In this document: piece by piece, positions 48,140-56,510 of the stretch
Numbering within the stretch: position 1 is the stretch's first letter
Layout of the letters: each line of letters begins with the position of its first letter
Source: Rhizobacter sp.
GTDB lineage: Bacteria; Pseudomonadota; Gammaproteobacteria; Burkholderiales; Burkholderiaceae_C
Assembly (NCBI GenBank): GCA_023954175.1
Contig: JAMLIM010000012.1
Location: 1 to 59,696, forward strand
Direction: 5' to 3'
DNA length: 59,696 bases
Program-made: the position numbers and the translations under genes
Notes under the pieces: model-generated
What the model saw: the letters and a program-made list of their open reading frames with translations, nothing else
Databases searched by the model: none
What the model was told of the DNA's origin: nothing

Positions 48140-49140
48140 GACGCAATGCCCTCGAAGCGGTCGCGACCCTGGCTCAATGCGCGCATCTTGGCGTCGGCGA
48201 TCGGGCGCTTCAACATCCAGAAGCCGCAATCGGGGTGGATGTAGCGCACGCGCCCGGCGCCTAGCAGTTTCTCGGCGCGCTCGATCGCGCGCGCGACCTG
48301 ATCGGCGCTTTCGACATCGGTCGCCTTGATGTCGACCACGCCCATGCCGAAGCCGATCTCGGGTTTGAGGTCCTTGAACGCGAGCAGTTCTTCGGGCGGG
48401 CGATGCGCGCATTCGAGCACCACATGGTCCGCGTGCAGCGCGTTCAGGTAGTTCATCAGCTTGTCCCAGGTGCCCTTCTGCACAGTCTGCCCGCCGTAGT
48501 TGCCGAAGCACAGGTGGACCGCCGGTGTGCCCGGCACGGCGTCGAGCATGCGGTTGATCGCCGACGCCGCCCACTCCCATTCCTCCGGGTGGCCGGGCAG
48601 GTTCGCCTCGTCGATCTGCACGATGTCGGCATCCAGGTGCTTGACCTGTTCGGCGAGCGCGCCGGCCAGCGCGTGCGCCACTTCGGCGGTGTCGGCGTAG
48701 TGCTTGTTGATCAGCGTCTTCGCGAGCATGTGCGGGCCGGTCACGGTGAACTTGAAGGTGCGCGTGGCGAGCGCCTTCGCGCGCGCGCAGGCGAGCGGCA
48801 GGTCGAGGCTGCCGTGGCCGATCGCGCCGACGACGGTGCCGGGCGGCCGGGTGCGGAACTTCATGCCGCTCTTGGAGCGGTAGGCGATCAGATCGTCGAA
48901 CGAAAAGCGCTGCGTGATGCCGTCCATCGGCCGCACGAAGTACTCGATCATGCCGTTCGTCTCGGGGTGGTTGATGTCGAAGCGGTACAGCTCGCCGTCG
49001 CACACCACGTCCACCCCCGCCTGCTCCTGCGTGCCGATGACGACCCGCGTCGCGTCCATCAGCGCCTGCTCGGACGGATTCGCGACGAGCCAGTCGGGCA
49101 CCGGGTACGAGCCGACGACGGTGGTCAGGATCCTGGGCAT
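48136..49140 (-). CDS. Core-MetE type zinc methyltransferase
   Basis: A 334-residue protein equal to the C-terminal catalytic half of cobalamin-independent methionine synthase. The full zinc-ligand set is present: His209 and Cys211 (VHLCFG), Glu243 (VLECAHR) and Cys305 (HPDCGF). The N-terminal half of MetE, which helps to hold the folate, is missing, as in archaeal-type core MetE proteins. It should activate a thiol or similar group as a zinc thiolate and transfer a methyl group; donor and acceptor are unknown. Its company of a dehydrogenase and transporters argues for catabolism rather than methionine supply. ATG at 49140 with AAGGAGAG upstream; operator D is 16 nt further up. Confidence 0.86.
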   Translation of the reverse strand: MPRILTTVVGSYPVPDWLVANPSEQALMDATRVVIGTQEQAGVDVVCDGELYRFDINHPETNGMIEYFVRPMDGITQRFSFDDLIAYRSKSGMKFRTRPPGTVVGAIGHGSLDLPLACARAKALATRTFKFTVTGPHMLAKTLINKHYADTAEVAHALAGALAEQVKHLDADIVQIDEANLPGHPEEWEWAASAINRMLDAVPGTPAVHLCFGNYGGQTVQKGTWDKLMNYLNALHADHVVLECAHRPPEELLAFKDLKPEIGFGMGVVDIKATDVESADQVARAIERAEKLLGAGRVRYIHPDCGFWMLKRPIADAKMRALSQGRDRFEGIAS

Positions 49141-49156
49141 TGCGTCGCTCTCCTTA

Positions 49157-49172
49157 TTAACCGTTTGGTGAT
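49157..49172. promoter_or_regulatory. Candidate operator D (core-MetE operon)
   Basis: TTAACC-GTTT-GGTGAT: ACC-N4-GGT symmetry around the centre, 17 nt before the core-MetE start, in a 62-nt gap after the enolase-superfamily gene. Confidence 0.55.
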
Positions 49173-49202
49173 GAATGATCCTAGCCCGCGCCTCCGGCAG
49201 CG

Positions 49203-50633
49203 TCAAGGCAGGTAGCGGCACTCCCGCAGGGCCGCGACATCCGGCAGCACGGCGCTGCCCAGGCCCGGCGTATCGAGCGAGCCGATGGCAATCTGCCCCG
49301 CCCTGATCGTCAGGCGCACCGTACCTTCGTCGTCGTGATAAAGGTCTGGATGCGCGGCGAGGAAAGCGAGCTGCTCGGCGCGCGGCGCCCCTGCCAGGCC
49401 GTTGACGTAGTGATGGCCGTTGCGTTCGACGTGCGTGCAGCCGATGAGCGTCGCCAGGGCCAGGTCCTGTTGCACGCAAAGCCCCGCCTGCGTCGTCAGG
49501 TCCTCGGCGGACATGAAGTACTTCTCGGCGCCGGCCTGCGCATTCCAGTGCGCGCAGCGGGCGCGGTTGAGCAGCGAACGATAAAAGCCCTTGCACGACT
49601 TGGACGAGACGCCGGTATAGCCGAGCGCCTTGGCCTCGACAAAGGCGTCGATGGTGGCGTCCGACTCGTCGATTTCCACCGGCTGCAACGACGCCAGCGT
49701 GCCGATGTCGTGCGCGAGCGCGCTGCTGCGCGCGATCGGCTGCTCGATGAAGAGGATCGCTTCGCGCATGCGCTGCAACGCCGGCGTTGTCTCGATGCGC
49801 CGCCACAGTGCGACGACGGCATCGGCATCGGCGTACTGCTCGTTGCCGTCGAGCGTTGCGCGGTAGGCAGGCAGCGCGTCGATGACGCTGGCGATGCGCG
49901 ACAGACGCTCGATGTCGGCGTCGATATCGCCACCGACCTTGAGCTTGAAGTGATCGACCCCGTAGTGCCGCACCACCTCGCGCAGCGTCTCCGGCAGGCC
50001 GTCGTCGACCCGGCTGCCGGCGGCTTGGTCAGCGGCCTCGATCGGATCGACCAGACCGACGGTGTGCCGTGCGGCGATGCCTGGCGCCGGCCTGAGCGTC
50101 GCCAGGAAGGCGTCGAGGTCGAAGCCCCGCAGGTCGGGCGTGGTCGCGGCATCGATGCCGAATCGATTCGCGCGCGTCGCCGCGAACACGCTCTCGCCGC
50201 GCAGTCGAAGCAGCGCGTCGATGATCGCGCGGTCGAGCAAGGCTGTGCCGAAGCCGGCGACGAGCGGCGGCAGGCCGGCCGCCGCGCAGGCCTCGAGCTG
50301 CGCGTCCGACATCGCCGCGTGCAAGCCGAAAGCACTCAGCGGCGCGTCGGCCCCGGCGTAGGCCTGCGCCGCGATCGCCATCGCCTGGCGCAGTTGATCG
50401 AAGTTCTGCTCGTTGCTGAGTGCGGCCGACTTGTCGAACCATTTCGGCGCCAGCAGTTCGGCGGACATGCCCTCACCTTCACGACCCTCTTCGGTGCGGA
50501 TGCGCACCTGCACGAAGGTCTGCGGCGCCTCGCGCAGCGTGACGACGCCGAAGCGAAATGGCATGCGCAGGCGCACGTCGCGTTCGAAGAATCTGGACTC
50601 GACGAGCGTCAGGCGGGGTACTTCCTGGGTCAT
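49203..50633 (-). CDS. Enolase superfamily enzyme (mandelate racemase/MLE-like)
   Basis: A 476-residue enolase-superfamily protein with an N-terminal capping domain and a modified TIM barrel. The catalytic KxK motif is Lys230-x-Lys232 (HFKLKVGG), and metal ligands are probably Asp262 (LDGNEQY), Glu297 (FIEQP) and Asp322/Glu323 (IDES). Lys345 in SSKSCKG may serve as a base on the other face. Such enzymes take a proton next to a carboxylate and then racemise, dehydrate or cycloisomerise. It is about 80 residues longer than most members. ATG at 50633 overlaps the isomerase stop (ATGA). It is the last gene of the TTT operon, so it probably works on the imported acid. Confidence 0.87.
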   Translation of the reverse strand: MTQEVPRLTLVESRFFERDVRLRMPFRFGVVTLREAPQTFVQVRIRTEEGREGEGMSAELLAPKWFDKSAALSNEQNFDQLRQAMAIAAQAYAGADAPLSAFGLHAAMSDAQLEACAAAGLPPLVAGFGTALLDRAIIDALLRLRGESVFAATRANRFGIDAATTPDLRGFDLDAFLATLRPAPGIAARHTVGLVDPIEAADQAAGSRVDDGLPETLREVVRHYGVDHFKLKVGGDIDADIERLSRIASVIDALPAYRATLDGNEQYADADAVVALWRRIETTPALQRMREAILFIEQPIARSSALAHDIGTLASLQPVEIDESDATIDAFVEAKALGYTGVSSKSCKGFYRSLLNRARCAHWNAQAGAEKYFMSAEDLTTQAGLCVQQDLALATLIGCTHVERNGHHYVNGLAGAPRAEQLAFLAAHPDLYHDDEGTVRLTIRAGQIAIGSLDTPGLGSAVLPDVAALRECRYLP

Positions 50634-51466
50634 TGCCTTGCCTCCTGCAATGCACGCATGAAACCCGCGGCGCGGGCTGCGCAGGCGGCACCGTCGGGTT
50701 GGTAGATGAAGGGCTCGACCGCGACCCAGCCCGCATAGCCTTGGCGCGCCAACGCAGCGACGACCGGCGCGAAGGCCATGTCGCCCTCACCCGGGCCGCG
50801 CCGGTTCGGATCGTTCACCTGGACGTGCGCAATGTGCCCGCTCGGCAGCCACCGATCGATGAGGCCGACGACGTCGCCCTCCTGCGTGCCGGCCGCACAG
50901 GTATCGATCATCGTCTTCAGGGCCGGTCTGCCGATGGACTCGACCAGGGCGACCGCTTCTGCGACCGTGTTGATGAAACTGGTTTCCCGCGCGGCGAGTG
51001 GTTCGATGCAATAGGTGACACCGGCATCCGCTGCGGCATCGGCGGCGGCAGCGAAGCATTCGGCGGCGCGTTGGCGCGCGGCATCCTGTCTCGACGATTG
51101 CGAAGCCGTCTGCAGCTTGCGCTGCGCCGGTGAGCCGTGGACCAGCACGCTCGCACCGAGTTCGGCCGCGAGGGCACACAGCGCACGCATCACGTCGATC
51201 GTTTCGCGCCGCACCGACGCCTCCGCGCTCGTGATCGACAGGCCATGCGGCGCGACGAGCAGCCAGTGCAGGCTTGAACAGGCGAGGCCCTCCGCGGCAA
51301 GCGCTGCGCGCACACCTGCGATGCGCCGCGGCGTCAGTTTGCGCGGGTCGGCGCTGAGCGTGAACGGCGCGATCTCGAGCGCGTCGTAGCCGACGGCTGC
51401 GGCAAATGCGCACTGGCGCGCGAAGCTCCACGGGCGCAGCACTTCGTTGCAAAGCGAAAGTCTCAC
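50630..51466 (-). CDS. Sugar phosphate isomerase/epimerase (xylose isomerase-like TIM barrel)
   Basis: A 278-residue AP-endonuclease-2/xylose-isomerase-like barrel. Conserved pieces are the N-terminal LSLCNEVLR, a metal-binding Glu in YCIEPLAAR, Asp in TMIDTCAA, His-Val in HIAHVQVND, and the last Glu in VAVEPFIY. These match the metal site of hydroxypyruvate isomerase-like and 3-dehydroshikimate-dehydratase-like members. I start at GTG 51466, overlapping the tctA stop as GTGA. Reaction unknown, but its place in a TTT operon points to catabolism of a hydroxy acid or keto acid. Confidence 0.85.
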   Translation of the reverse strand: MRLSLCNEVLRPWSFARQCAFAAAVGYDALEIAPFTLSADPRKLTPRRIAGVRAALAAEGLACSSLHWLLVAPHGLSITSAEASVRRETIDVMRALCALAAELGASVLVHGSPAQRKLQTASQSSRQDAARQRAAECFAAAADAAADAGVTYCIEPLAARETSFINTVAEAVALVESIGRPALKTMIDTCAAGTQEGDVVGLIDRWLPSGHIAHVQVNDPNRRGPGEGDMAFAPVVAALARQGYAGWVAVEPFIYQPDGAACAARAAGFMRALQEARQ

Positions 51467-52965
51467 GGATGCCTCCTGAACAGGGCACGCGTCAAGCGGC
51501 GCACCGGCGCAATGCCCCAAAGCAGCGCGGTCAGCGTCAGCAGCGCCAGCACCGCGGAGATGGGGCGCGTCAAAAGCGGCTCGAGCGAGCCGTCGGACAA
51601 CACCATCGCACGACGAAAGTTCTTGTCCAGCAGGTCGCCGAGCACGATGCCGAGCACGAGCGGCGCCATCGGATAGTCCATCTCACGCAGCGCAAAGCCG
51701 AGCACGCCAAAGCCGAGCATGACCCAGACGTCGAAGACGCGGCTCGTGATGGCGTACGAGCCGACGACGCACAGCACGAAGACGAGCGGCATCAGGTATT
51801 GACGCGGCACGCGCAGCACATAGAGCATCGGCCGCGTCAACGCCAGGCCGAGCACCAGGATCGCCACAGACGCCCAGAACAGCATCGCCGCGACCTCGAA
51901 CACGAAGTTCGGGAACTCGATCATGATCAGCGGGCCCGGCCGGATGCCGTGGATGAACAGTGCCGCCAGCAGCACCGCAGCAGGCGCAGAACCCGGCACG
52001 GCCAGCGTCAGCACCGGGATGATCGCGCCCGGCACCGCGGCGTTGTTGCCGGTTTCCGCGGCGAGCAGGCCCTCGGTGTTGCCCTTGCCGAAGCTGTCGG
52101 GGTCCCGGCTCGCGCGGCGCGCCGCGGCATACGACACCCAGGCGCCCATGTCCTCGCCGACGCCGGGGATGATGCCGATCACCGTGCCCGCCACGCCCGA
52201 GCGCAGGATCGTCCACCAACGGCCGAAGATGTCTCGCGCCCGCGGCAAGATGCGCCGCCCGCTGTCGCGCACGGTCTCGTAGGTCGTGTGCTTCATGACG
52301 CTCAGGATTTCAGCAAAGCCGAACGCACCGACGAGCGCGGGCAGCAACCCGAGCCCGCCTGCGAGGTCGGTCGAGCCGAAGGCAAAGCGCGGGTAGGCAT
52401 GGATGCCCTCCTGCCCCACCTGGGCGATCAGCAGACCGAGGAAGCCCGCGATCCAGCCCTTGATCGGGTCGTTCATCGCCGTGATGCGTCCGGAGATCAC
52501 GACCCCGAAGATCGCGAGCCAGACGAACTCGAAGGACTGGAACTTCAGCCCGAGCTCGGCCAGCTGCGGCGCGATCATCACCATCAGCAGCATGCCCACG
52601 ACGCTGCCGAAGAACGAGCCGACGGTGGCGATGCCCATCGCCTCGCCGGCGCGGCCCTGGCGCGCGAGCGGAAAGCCGTCGAGCGTCGAGGCCGCATTCG
52701 CCGGCGTACCCGGGATGTTGAGCAGGATCGCCGAGCGGCTGCCGCCGTAGATGGCGCCGACGTAGGTGCAGATCAGGATCAGGATCGCGTCGCCGGCGGC
52801 CAGGCGAAACGTCAAGGTGGTGAGCAACGCGACGCCGAGCGTCGCCGTCAGGCCCGGCATCATGCCGACCGCGATGCCCAGCAAGGTCGCCCACGCGACA
52901 TCGAACAACGTGCTCGGCGTCGCGAACACGCCGATCGCGTGGATGAACTGGCTCAGGCCTTCCAA
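51463..52965 (-). CDS. tctA: TTT family large permease subunit TctA (second system)
   Basis: A 500-residue, roughly 12-helix TctA. The family repeats are GMMPGLTATLGVALL and GIIPGVGEDMGAWVSY, plus ILLNIPGTPANAAS. I start at TTG 52965 (MEGLSQFIHAIG), which fits the family start and lies 34 nt after tctB; longer frames shadow tctB. It is clearly different in sequence from the tctA at 31.9-33.4 kb, so the two transporters should have different substrates. Confidence 0.92.
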   Translation of the reverse strand: MEGLSQFIHAIGVFATPSTLFDVAWATLLGIAVGMMPGLTATLGVALLTTLTFRLAAGDAILILICTYVGAIYGGSRSAILLNIPGTPANAASTLDGFPLARQGRAGEAMGIATVGSFFGSVVGMLLMVMIAPQLAELGLKFQSFEFVWLAIFGVVISGRITAMNDPIKGWIAGFLGLLIAQVGQEGIHAYPRFAFGSTDLAGGLGLLPALVGAFGFAEILSVMKHTTYETVRDSGRRILPRARDIFGRWWTILRSGVAGTVIGIIPGVGEDMGAWVSYAAARRASRDPDSFGKGNTEGLLAAETGNNAAVPGAIIPVLTLAVPGSAPAAVLLAALFIHGIRPGPLIMIEFPNFVFEVAAMLFWASVAILVLGLALTRPMLYVLRVPRQYLMPLVFVLCVVGSYAITSRVFDVWVMLGFGVLGFALREMDYPMAPLVLGIVLGDLLDKNFRRAMVLSDGSLEPLLTRPISAVLALLTLTALLWGIAPVRRLTRALFRRHP

Positions 52966-52999
52966 ACGCGCCCTGCCGATCCTGCCAAACCCGCATGCG

Positions 53000-53485
53000 T
53001 CATGGCAGACGTACCAGGAACACCTGCTCGAACAGCAGGCTGACGCCAACCGCCACTGCGATCGCGGTCAAGGCGGCGCCGAACAAATTGCGCATCCAGC
53101 GGTCGCGCCCGGACGAGAAGCTGGCGATGAAGGCGAACACGAAAAGCCCGGTGGCCCAGCGAAAAGGCAGATGCCCGAGCAGGCCGAGCGCATAGACAAG
53201 GCACAGGCCGAGCGCCAGCAAGGCGCGCCACCACTGCGTGTTGGCGGCTGCTTCGCTTGCCGGCGCCGAAGGTGCGGCCGGCGTGCGCAGGCTGCGCCAG
53301 AGCAGGGTCAAGCTCATCACGGCGAGGATCAGTGCGAGCAGCCCCGGTGTCAGCCCCGGTGCGCTCATCGGGTGCACGCCGAGTTCGGCCAGGCGCGGCA
53401 TGCGCCACGACTCGACCAGAACCCACAGCGCCAGGGCCGTGAGCACGATGGAGAAGATCAGGTCGGCGCGGCGCTGGGTGGACAC
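53000..53485 (-). CDS. tctB: TTT family small permease subunit TctB (second system)
   Basis: A 161-residue membrane protein with four hydrophobic segments and a TctB-like layout (short cytosolic start, helix 1 around residues 8-25, a loop with GLTPGLLALILAVM, two C-terminal helices). Starts at GTG 53485. It lies between the binding protein (85 nt upstream) and tctA, as usual. Confidence 0.88.
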   Translation of the reverse strand: MSTQRRADLIFSIVLTALALWVLVESWRMPRLAELGVHPMSAPGLTPGLLALILAVMSLTLLWRSLRTPAAPSAPASEAAANTQWWRALLALGLCLVYALGLLGHLPFRWATGLFVFAFIASFSSGRDRWMRNLFGAALTAIAVAVGVSLLFEQVFLVRLP

Positions 53486-53570
53486 GGTGGCTTCAGTTCA
53501 GGGCACGCGCCGTGCGCCGCGACGGCGGCGACACACGGCGAGGCCTTGACGACTCAGGGGCGGGCGCGGC

Positions 53571-54587
53571 TCAGGGCTTCGGGATGCCGAGCGATTCGGG
53601 CGACACCTTGGCGCGCCCGGCCGCCTGGAACGACCAGGCGTCGGCCTGGATCTCGGGCCACACCTTGTCACGCGCAGCCTGGCCGTAGGCGGGTGTGAAC
53701 AGCGCACCCTTTTCCAGCGCATAGGCCTTGAGCTTGGCGTTGGTCGGGATCTTCTTTGCCCAGATCATGTTCAGCGTCTCGATCACTTCCGGCGGCGTGC
53801 CCTTCTTGGGCAGCACGATGCCGAAGGTGGTCGACAGGATCGGCATCTTGGTCGTGATGAAGTCCGTGATCGGCGGGATCTTGCCGTAGCCCTCGATCTC
53901 GAGCGCGTGATCCGACAACACCGCGAGCGGGCGCAGGCGCTTGCCGCGCACCATCTCGGCCTGCTCGGAGGCGAGCTGCGTTGTCGCCTGCGCCTCGCCG
54001 GCGACGGTCGCCACCACCGCCGGGTTGCCGCCGTCGTAGGTGACGTGCTTGTAGCCGCCGCCGACCGCCGCCTTCAAGGCCTCGGCCGCTGCATGGCCCG
54101 ACGATCCGGCGCCCGCGGTGGCGATCGTCACCGTGCCGGCCTTCATCGCGGCGATGAATTCGGGCATCGTCTTGTATGGCGAATCCGGGTTCACCGACAC
54201 CAGCGGTACGTTGGTCACCGTGTTGTAAAGCTGCCAGTCGTCGATCCAGGTGTCCCATTGGCCGAGCAGCTTGTAGGTGCCGAGTTGCTTGGGGGCGCCC
54301 GCGGTCCAGGTGTAGCCATCCCGCGGCGCCTCCCAGGCGTTCTTGGTGCCGATCGCGCCCGATGCGCCGGGCTGGTTGACGACGACCACGCGCTGCTTTA
54401 ATTCATCCTCGAGTACGGCCGCCGTCAGCCGCGTCACCTGATCGGTGGCGCCACCGGCGCCCCAGGGCACGATGACCGTGATCGGCTTGGTCGGCTTCCA
54501 GGGATAGTCGTCGGCGAACGCGGTGCCCGCGGCGAGCGTCATTGCCGCGCCCAACGCGAGGGTCGAGCCAAGTTGGAATCGGTTCAT
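53571..54587 (-). CDS. tctC: TTT periplasmic solute-binding protein TctC (second system)
   Basis: A 338-residue Bug-type binding protein with a standard signal peptide ending AFA near residue 25. Mature motifs are VIVPWGAGGATDQVTR, VVVNQPGASGAIG and a later GAGSSGHAAAEAL. Compared with the first system it has an Asp in GGATDQ and a longer C-terminus. ATG at 54587 with TGGAGG upstream. First gene of the operon tctC-tctB-tctA-isomerase-enolase family; operator E is 19 nt upstream of its start. Confidence 0.92.
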   Translation of the reverse strand: MNRFQLGSTLALGAAMTLAAGTAFADDYPWKPTKPITVIVPWGAGGATDQVTRLTAAVLEDELKQRVVVVNQPGASGAIGTKNAWEAPRDGYTWTAGAPKQLGTYKLLGQWDTWIDDWQLYNTVTNVPLVSVNPDSPYKTMPEFIAAMKAGTVTIATAGAGSSGHAAAEALKAAVGGGYKHVTYDGGNPAVVATVAGEAQATTQLASEQAEMVRGKRLRPLAVLSDHALEIEGYGKIPPITDFITTKMPILSTTFGIVLPKKGTPPEVIETLNMIWAKKIPTNAKLKAYALEKGALFTPAYGQAARDKVWPEIQADAWSFQAAGRAKVSPESLGIPKP

Positions 54588-54605
54588 GCGGTGCCTCCAG
54601 AAGTG

Positions 54606-54621
54606 TTATCGATTCGGTGAA
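54606..54621. promoter_or_regulatory. Candidate operator E (TTT operon)
   Basis: TTATCG-ATTC-GGTGAA, one good half-site and one degenerate half-site, just upstream of the tctC ribosome site. Confidence 0.45.
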
Positions 54622-54759
54622 TAGCCTGCCCGGGTCAGTATCGAATCGACACCCGCCACTGTCAAGGGACCAAGGGAGGTCCATTGGCTCGGGCGGGACA
54701 AACCCCGTCGCTGCGCTCACGCCGCCACGGCCGCGCGCGCAACATGAACGGCCCGGTTC

Positions 54760-54806
54760 TTGACGTTCGCAGGGCCGACGTCTAAACTAATTCACCATCC
54801 GGAGAA
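54760..54806 (+). promoter_or_regulatory. Promoter plus operator F of the FAD oxidoreductase operon
   Basis: TTGACG (54760-54765), 17-nt spacer, TAAACT (54783-54788) form a good sigma-70 promoter. Directly behind it lies TTCACC-ATCC-GGAGAA (54791-54806), the best symmetric copy of the shared palindrome (5 of 6 pairs), placed over the expected start of transcription. Confidence 0.65.
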
Positions 54807-54941
54807 CTATTCGGATCGTTGTTGCTTGCCGATGGCGGATGGGCGGGTACCGCGCGCTGAATGCACCGCAGCCGTCCCGCGATCGCCCGGCGCCAGTCGT
54901 CGCACCATCCGGTGTTGCACCGGACACAACCGGAGCCCGTC

Positions 54942-56510
54942 ATGACCCACGACTTCATCGTCATCGGCTCCGGCCACAACGGCCTCGCCTGCGCCGGCTA
55001 TCTCGCCAGGGCCGGCGCCAAGGTTCTCGTTCTGGAGAGCAGTCCGCGCATCGGCGGCAGCTGCCACACCGCCGAGGCGACGCTGCCCGGCTTCAAGCAC
55101 AACATCTGCTCGGTCGTCCACACGCATATACCGCTCAGCCCTGTCTACCGCGACCTGGAGCTCGAACGTCATGGTGTGCGCTATGTCTATCCGGACTCAC
55201 TGCGCGCGACGATCTTCCCCGACCACCGAAGCATCGTGATGTATCGTGAATCCGAGAAGATGGCGGCGGAGATCGCCAGGTTCTCGGCCCGGGACGCGAA
55301 AACCTACACGCAGCTGCTATCCGACTACGGCGAGTTCATCGATCTGACATTCCTGCCGATGATGTATTCGCCGCCGCTGCCGCCGTCGCTGCAGACGGCG
55401 CAGCTCGAGCAATCCGAAGAAGGCAGGACACTGCTGCAGTGGCAGGCGAGCACGCCGGTGCAGTTGCTCGACGAACTCTTCGAGTGCGAGCAGGTAAAGG
55501 TCCATTTCCTGACCCGCATGACGGTGCTCGGATTCGCGCCCGATCAGCATGGGCAGGGATGGATCTGCCTCTTTCGCATCCTCAAGGGCGAGGCGCCGAT
55601 CTGCGTCGGCGGGTCCCAGCAGTTGGCGCAGGGGTTGAGGAACGCACTCGAGGCGCACGGCGGCGTGGTGCAGACGGGCGTCGGCGTGAAGCGCATTCTG
55701 ATGAGTGGCAACCGGGCGACCGGCGTGGAACTGAACGACGGAACGCGGCACGGCGCTGCGAAGGCCGTCATCACGAATGTCGAGCCAAAGCAGAGTTTCC
55801 TAAAGCTGGTCGGCGAAGAGTTCCTGCCGCCGACCTTCGTCACCCGGGTCAGGAACTACCATGCGCGCGGCCGCTCGTTGATGGTGCTGCACCTTGCACT
55901 GTCGGAACCGCCGCAGTACCGGGCCGCGGTCCAGAACCCCGCAGCGAACCGCGCGTTCAGCCAGGAGATGTTCGGCGCCACGATGGCCGAGCAGGTGCTC
56001 GCGTACCAGCAGATCGCACGCGGCGAGCCGCCGCGCAAGGAAATGTTGCAGATCTGCATGCCCACGCTCTACGACCCTTCGCAGGCGCCGCCGGGCAAGC
56101 ACACGGCCGTCGTCTGGCAGTACGCGCCGTACGAGGTGGCGCCGGACGGGCCGCAAGGCTGGCGCAACATGCGAGAGGAGTACGCTGCGCATCTGCTGGA
56201 CCAGTGGTGCTCGTACGCACCAAACATGACGCGAGACAAGATCCTCGCGATGAAGATCCAGGACCCCACCGACACCGAACGGCACAACGTCAACATGGTC
56301 AACGGCGTCGACGTCGTGGGCGACATGACACCCGACCAGATGGGCTACTTCAGGCCGTTCGCCGGCTGGTCGAACTACCGCTCGCCCGTCGATGGGCTCT
56401 ACATGTGCGGCGGCTTCTGCCATCCCGGCGGCGGCGTGCATGCCGGCGCAGGGCACAACGCCGCGACGGTGATCGCGGAGGACTTCAAGCTCAACAAGTG
56501 GTGGCCCTAA
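54942..56510 (+). CDS. FAD-dependent phytoene-desaturase-like oxidoreductase
   Basis: A 522-residue flavoprotein of the carotenoid desaturase/amine oxidase fold. The FAD-binding start is FIVIGSGHNGLACAGYLARAG followed by VLVLESSPRIGG (quoted in parts: GSGHNGLACA is the dinucleotide motif), and the C-terminal FAD motif is MCGGFCHPGGGVHAGAGHNAA. Proteins of this group are found in many non-carotenoid-making bacteria, and their substrates are unknown; no other carotenoid gene is here. ATG at 54942 with GGAG upstream. The next gene starts on its stop codon (TAATG). It lies behind operator F. Confidence 0.86.
   Translation: MTHDFIVIGSGHNGLACAGYLARAGAKVLVLESSPRIGGSCHTAEATLPGFKHNICSVVHTHIPLSPVYRDLELERHGVRYVYPDSLRATIFPDHRSIVMYRESEKMAAEIARFSARDAKTYTQLLSDYGEFIDLTFLPMMYSPPLPPSLQTAQLEQSEEGRTLLQWQASTPVQLLDELFECEQVKVHFLTRMTVLGFAPDQHGQGWICLFRILKGEAPICVGGSQQLAQGLRNALEAHGGVVQTGVGVKRILMSGNRATGVELNDGTRHGAAKAVITNVEPKQSFLKLVGEEFLPPTFVTRVRNYHARGRSLMVLHLALSEPPQYRAAVQNPAANRAFSQEMFGATMAEQVLAYQQIARGEPPRKEMLQICMPTLYDPSQAPPGKHTAVVWQYAPYEVAPDGPQGWRNMREEYAAHLLDQWCSYAPNMTRDKILAMKIQDPTDTERHNVNMVNGVDVVGDMTPDQMGYFRPFAGWSNYRSPVDGLYMCGGFCHPGGGVHAGAGHNAATVIAEDFKLNKWWP

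Noticed and set aside
51406-53043. Long His/Arg/Asp-rich frame antisense to the second tctA
   Set aside because: Low-complexity antisense translation of a membrane protein gene, a typical artefact in high-GC DNA.
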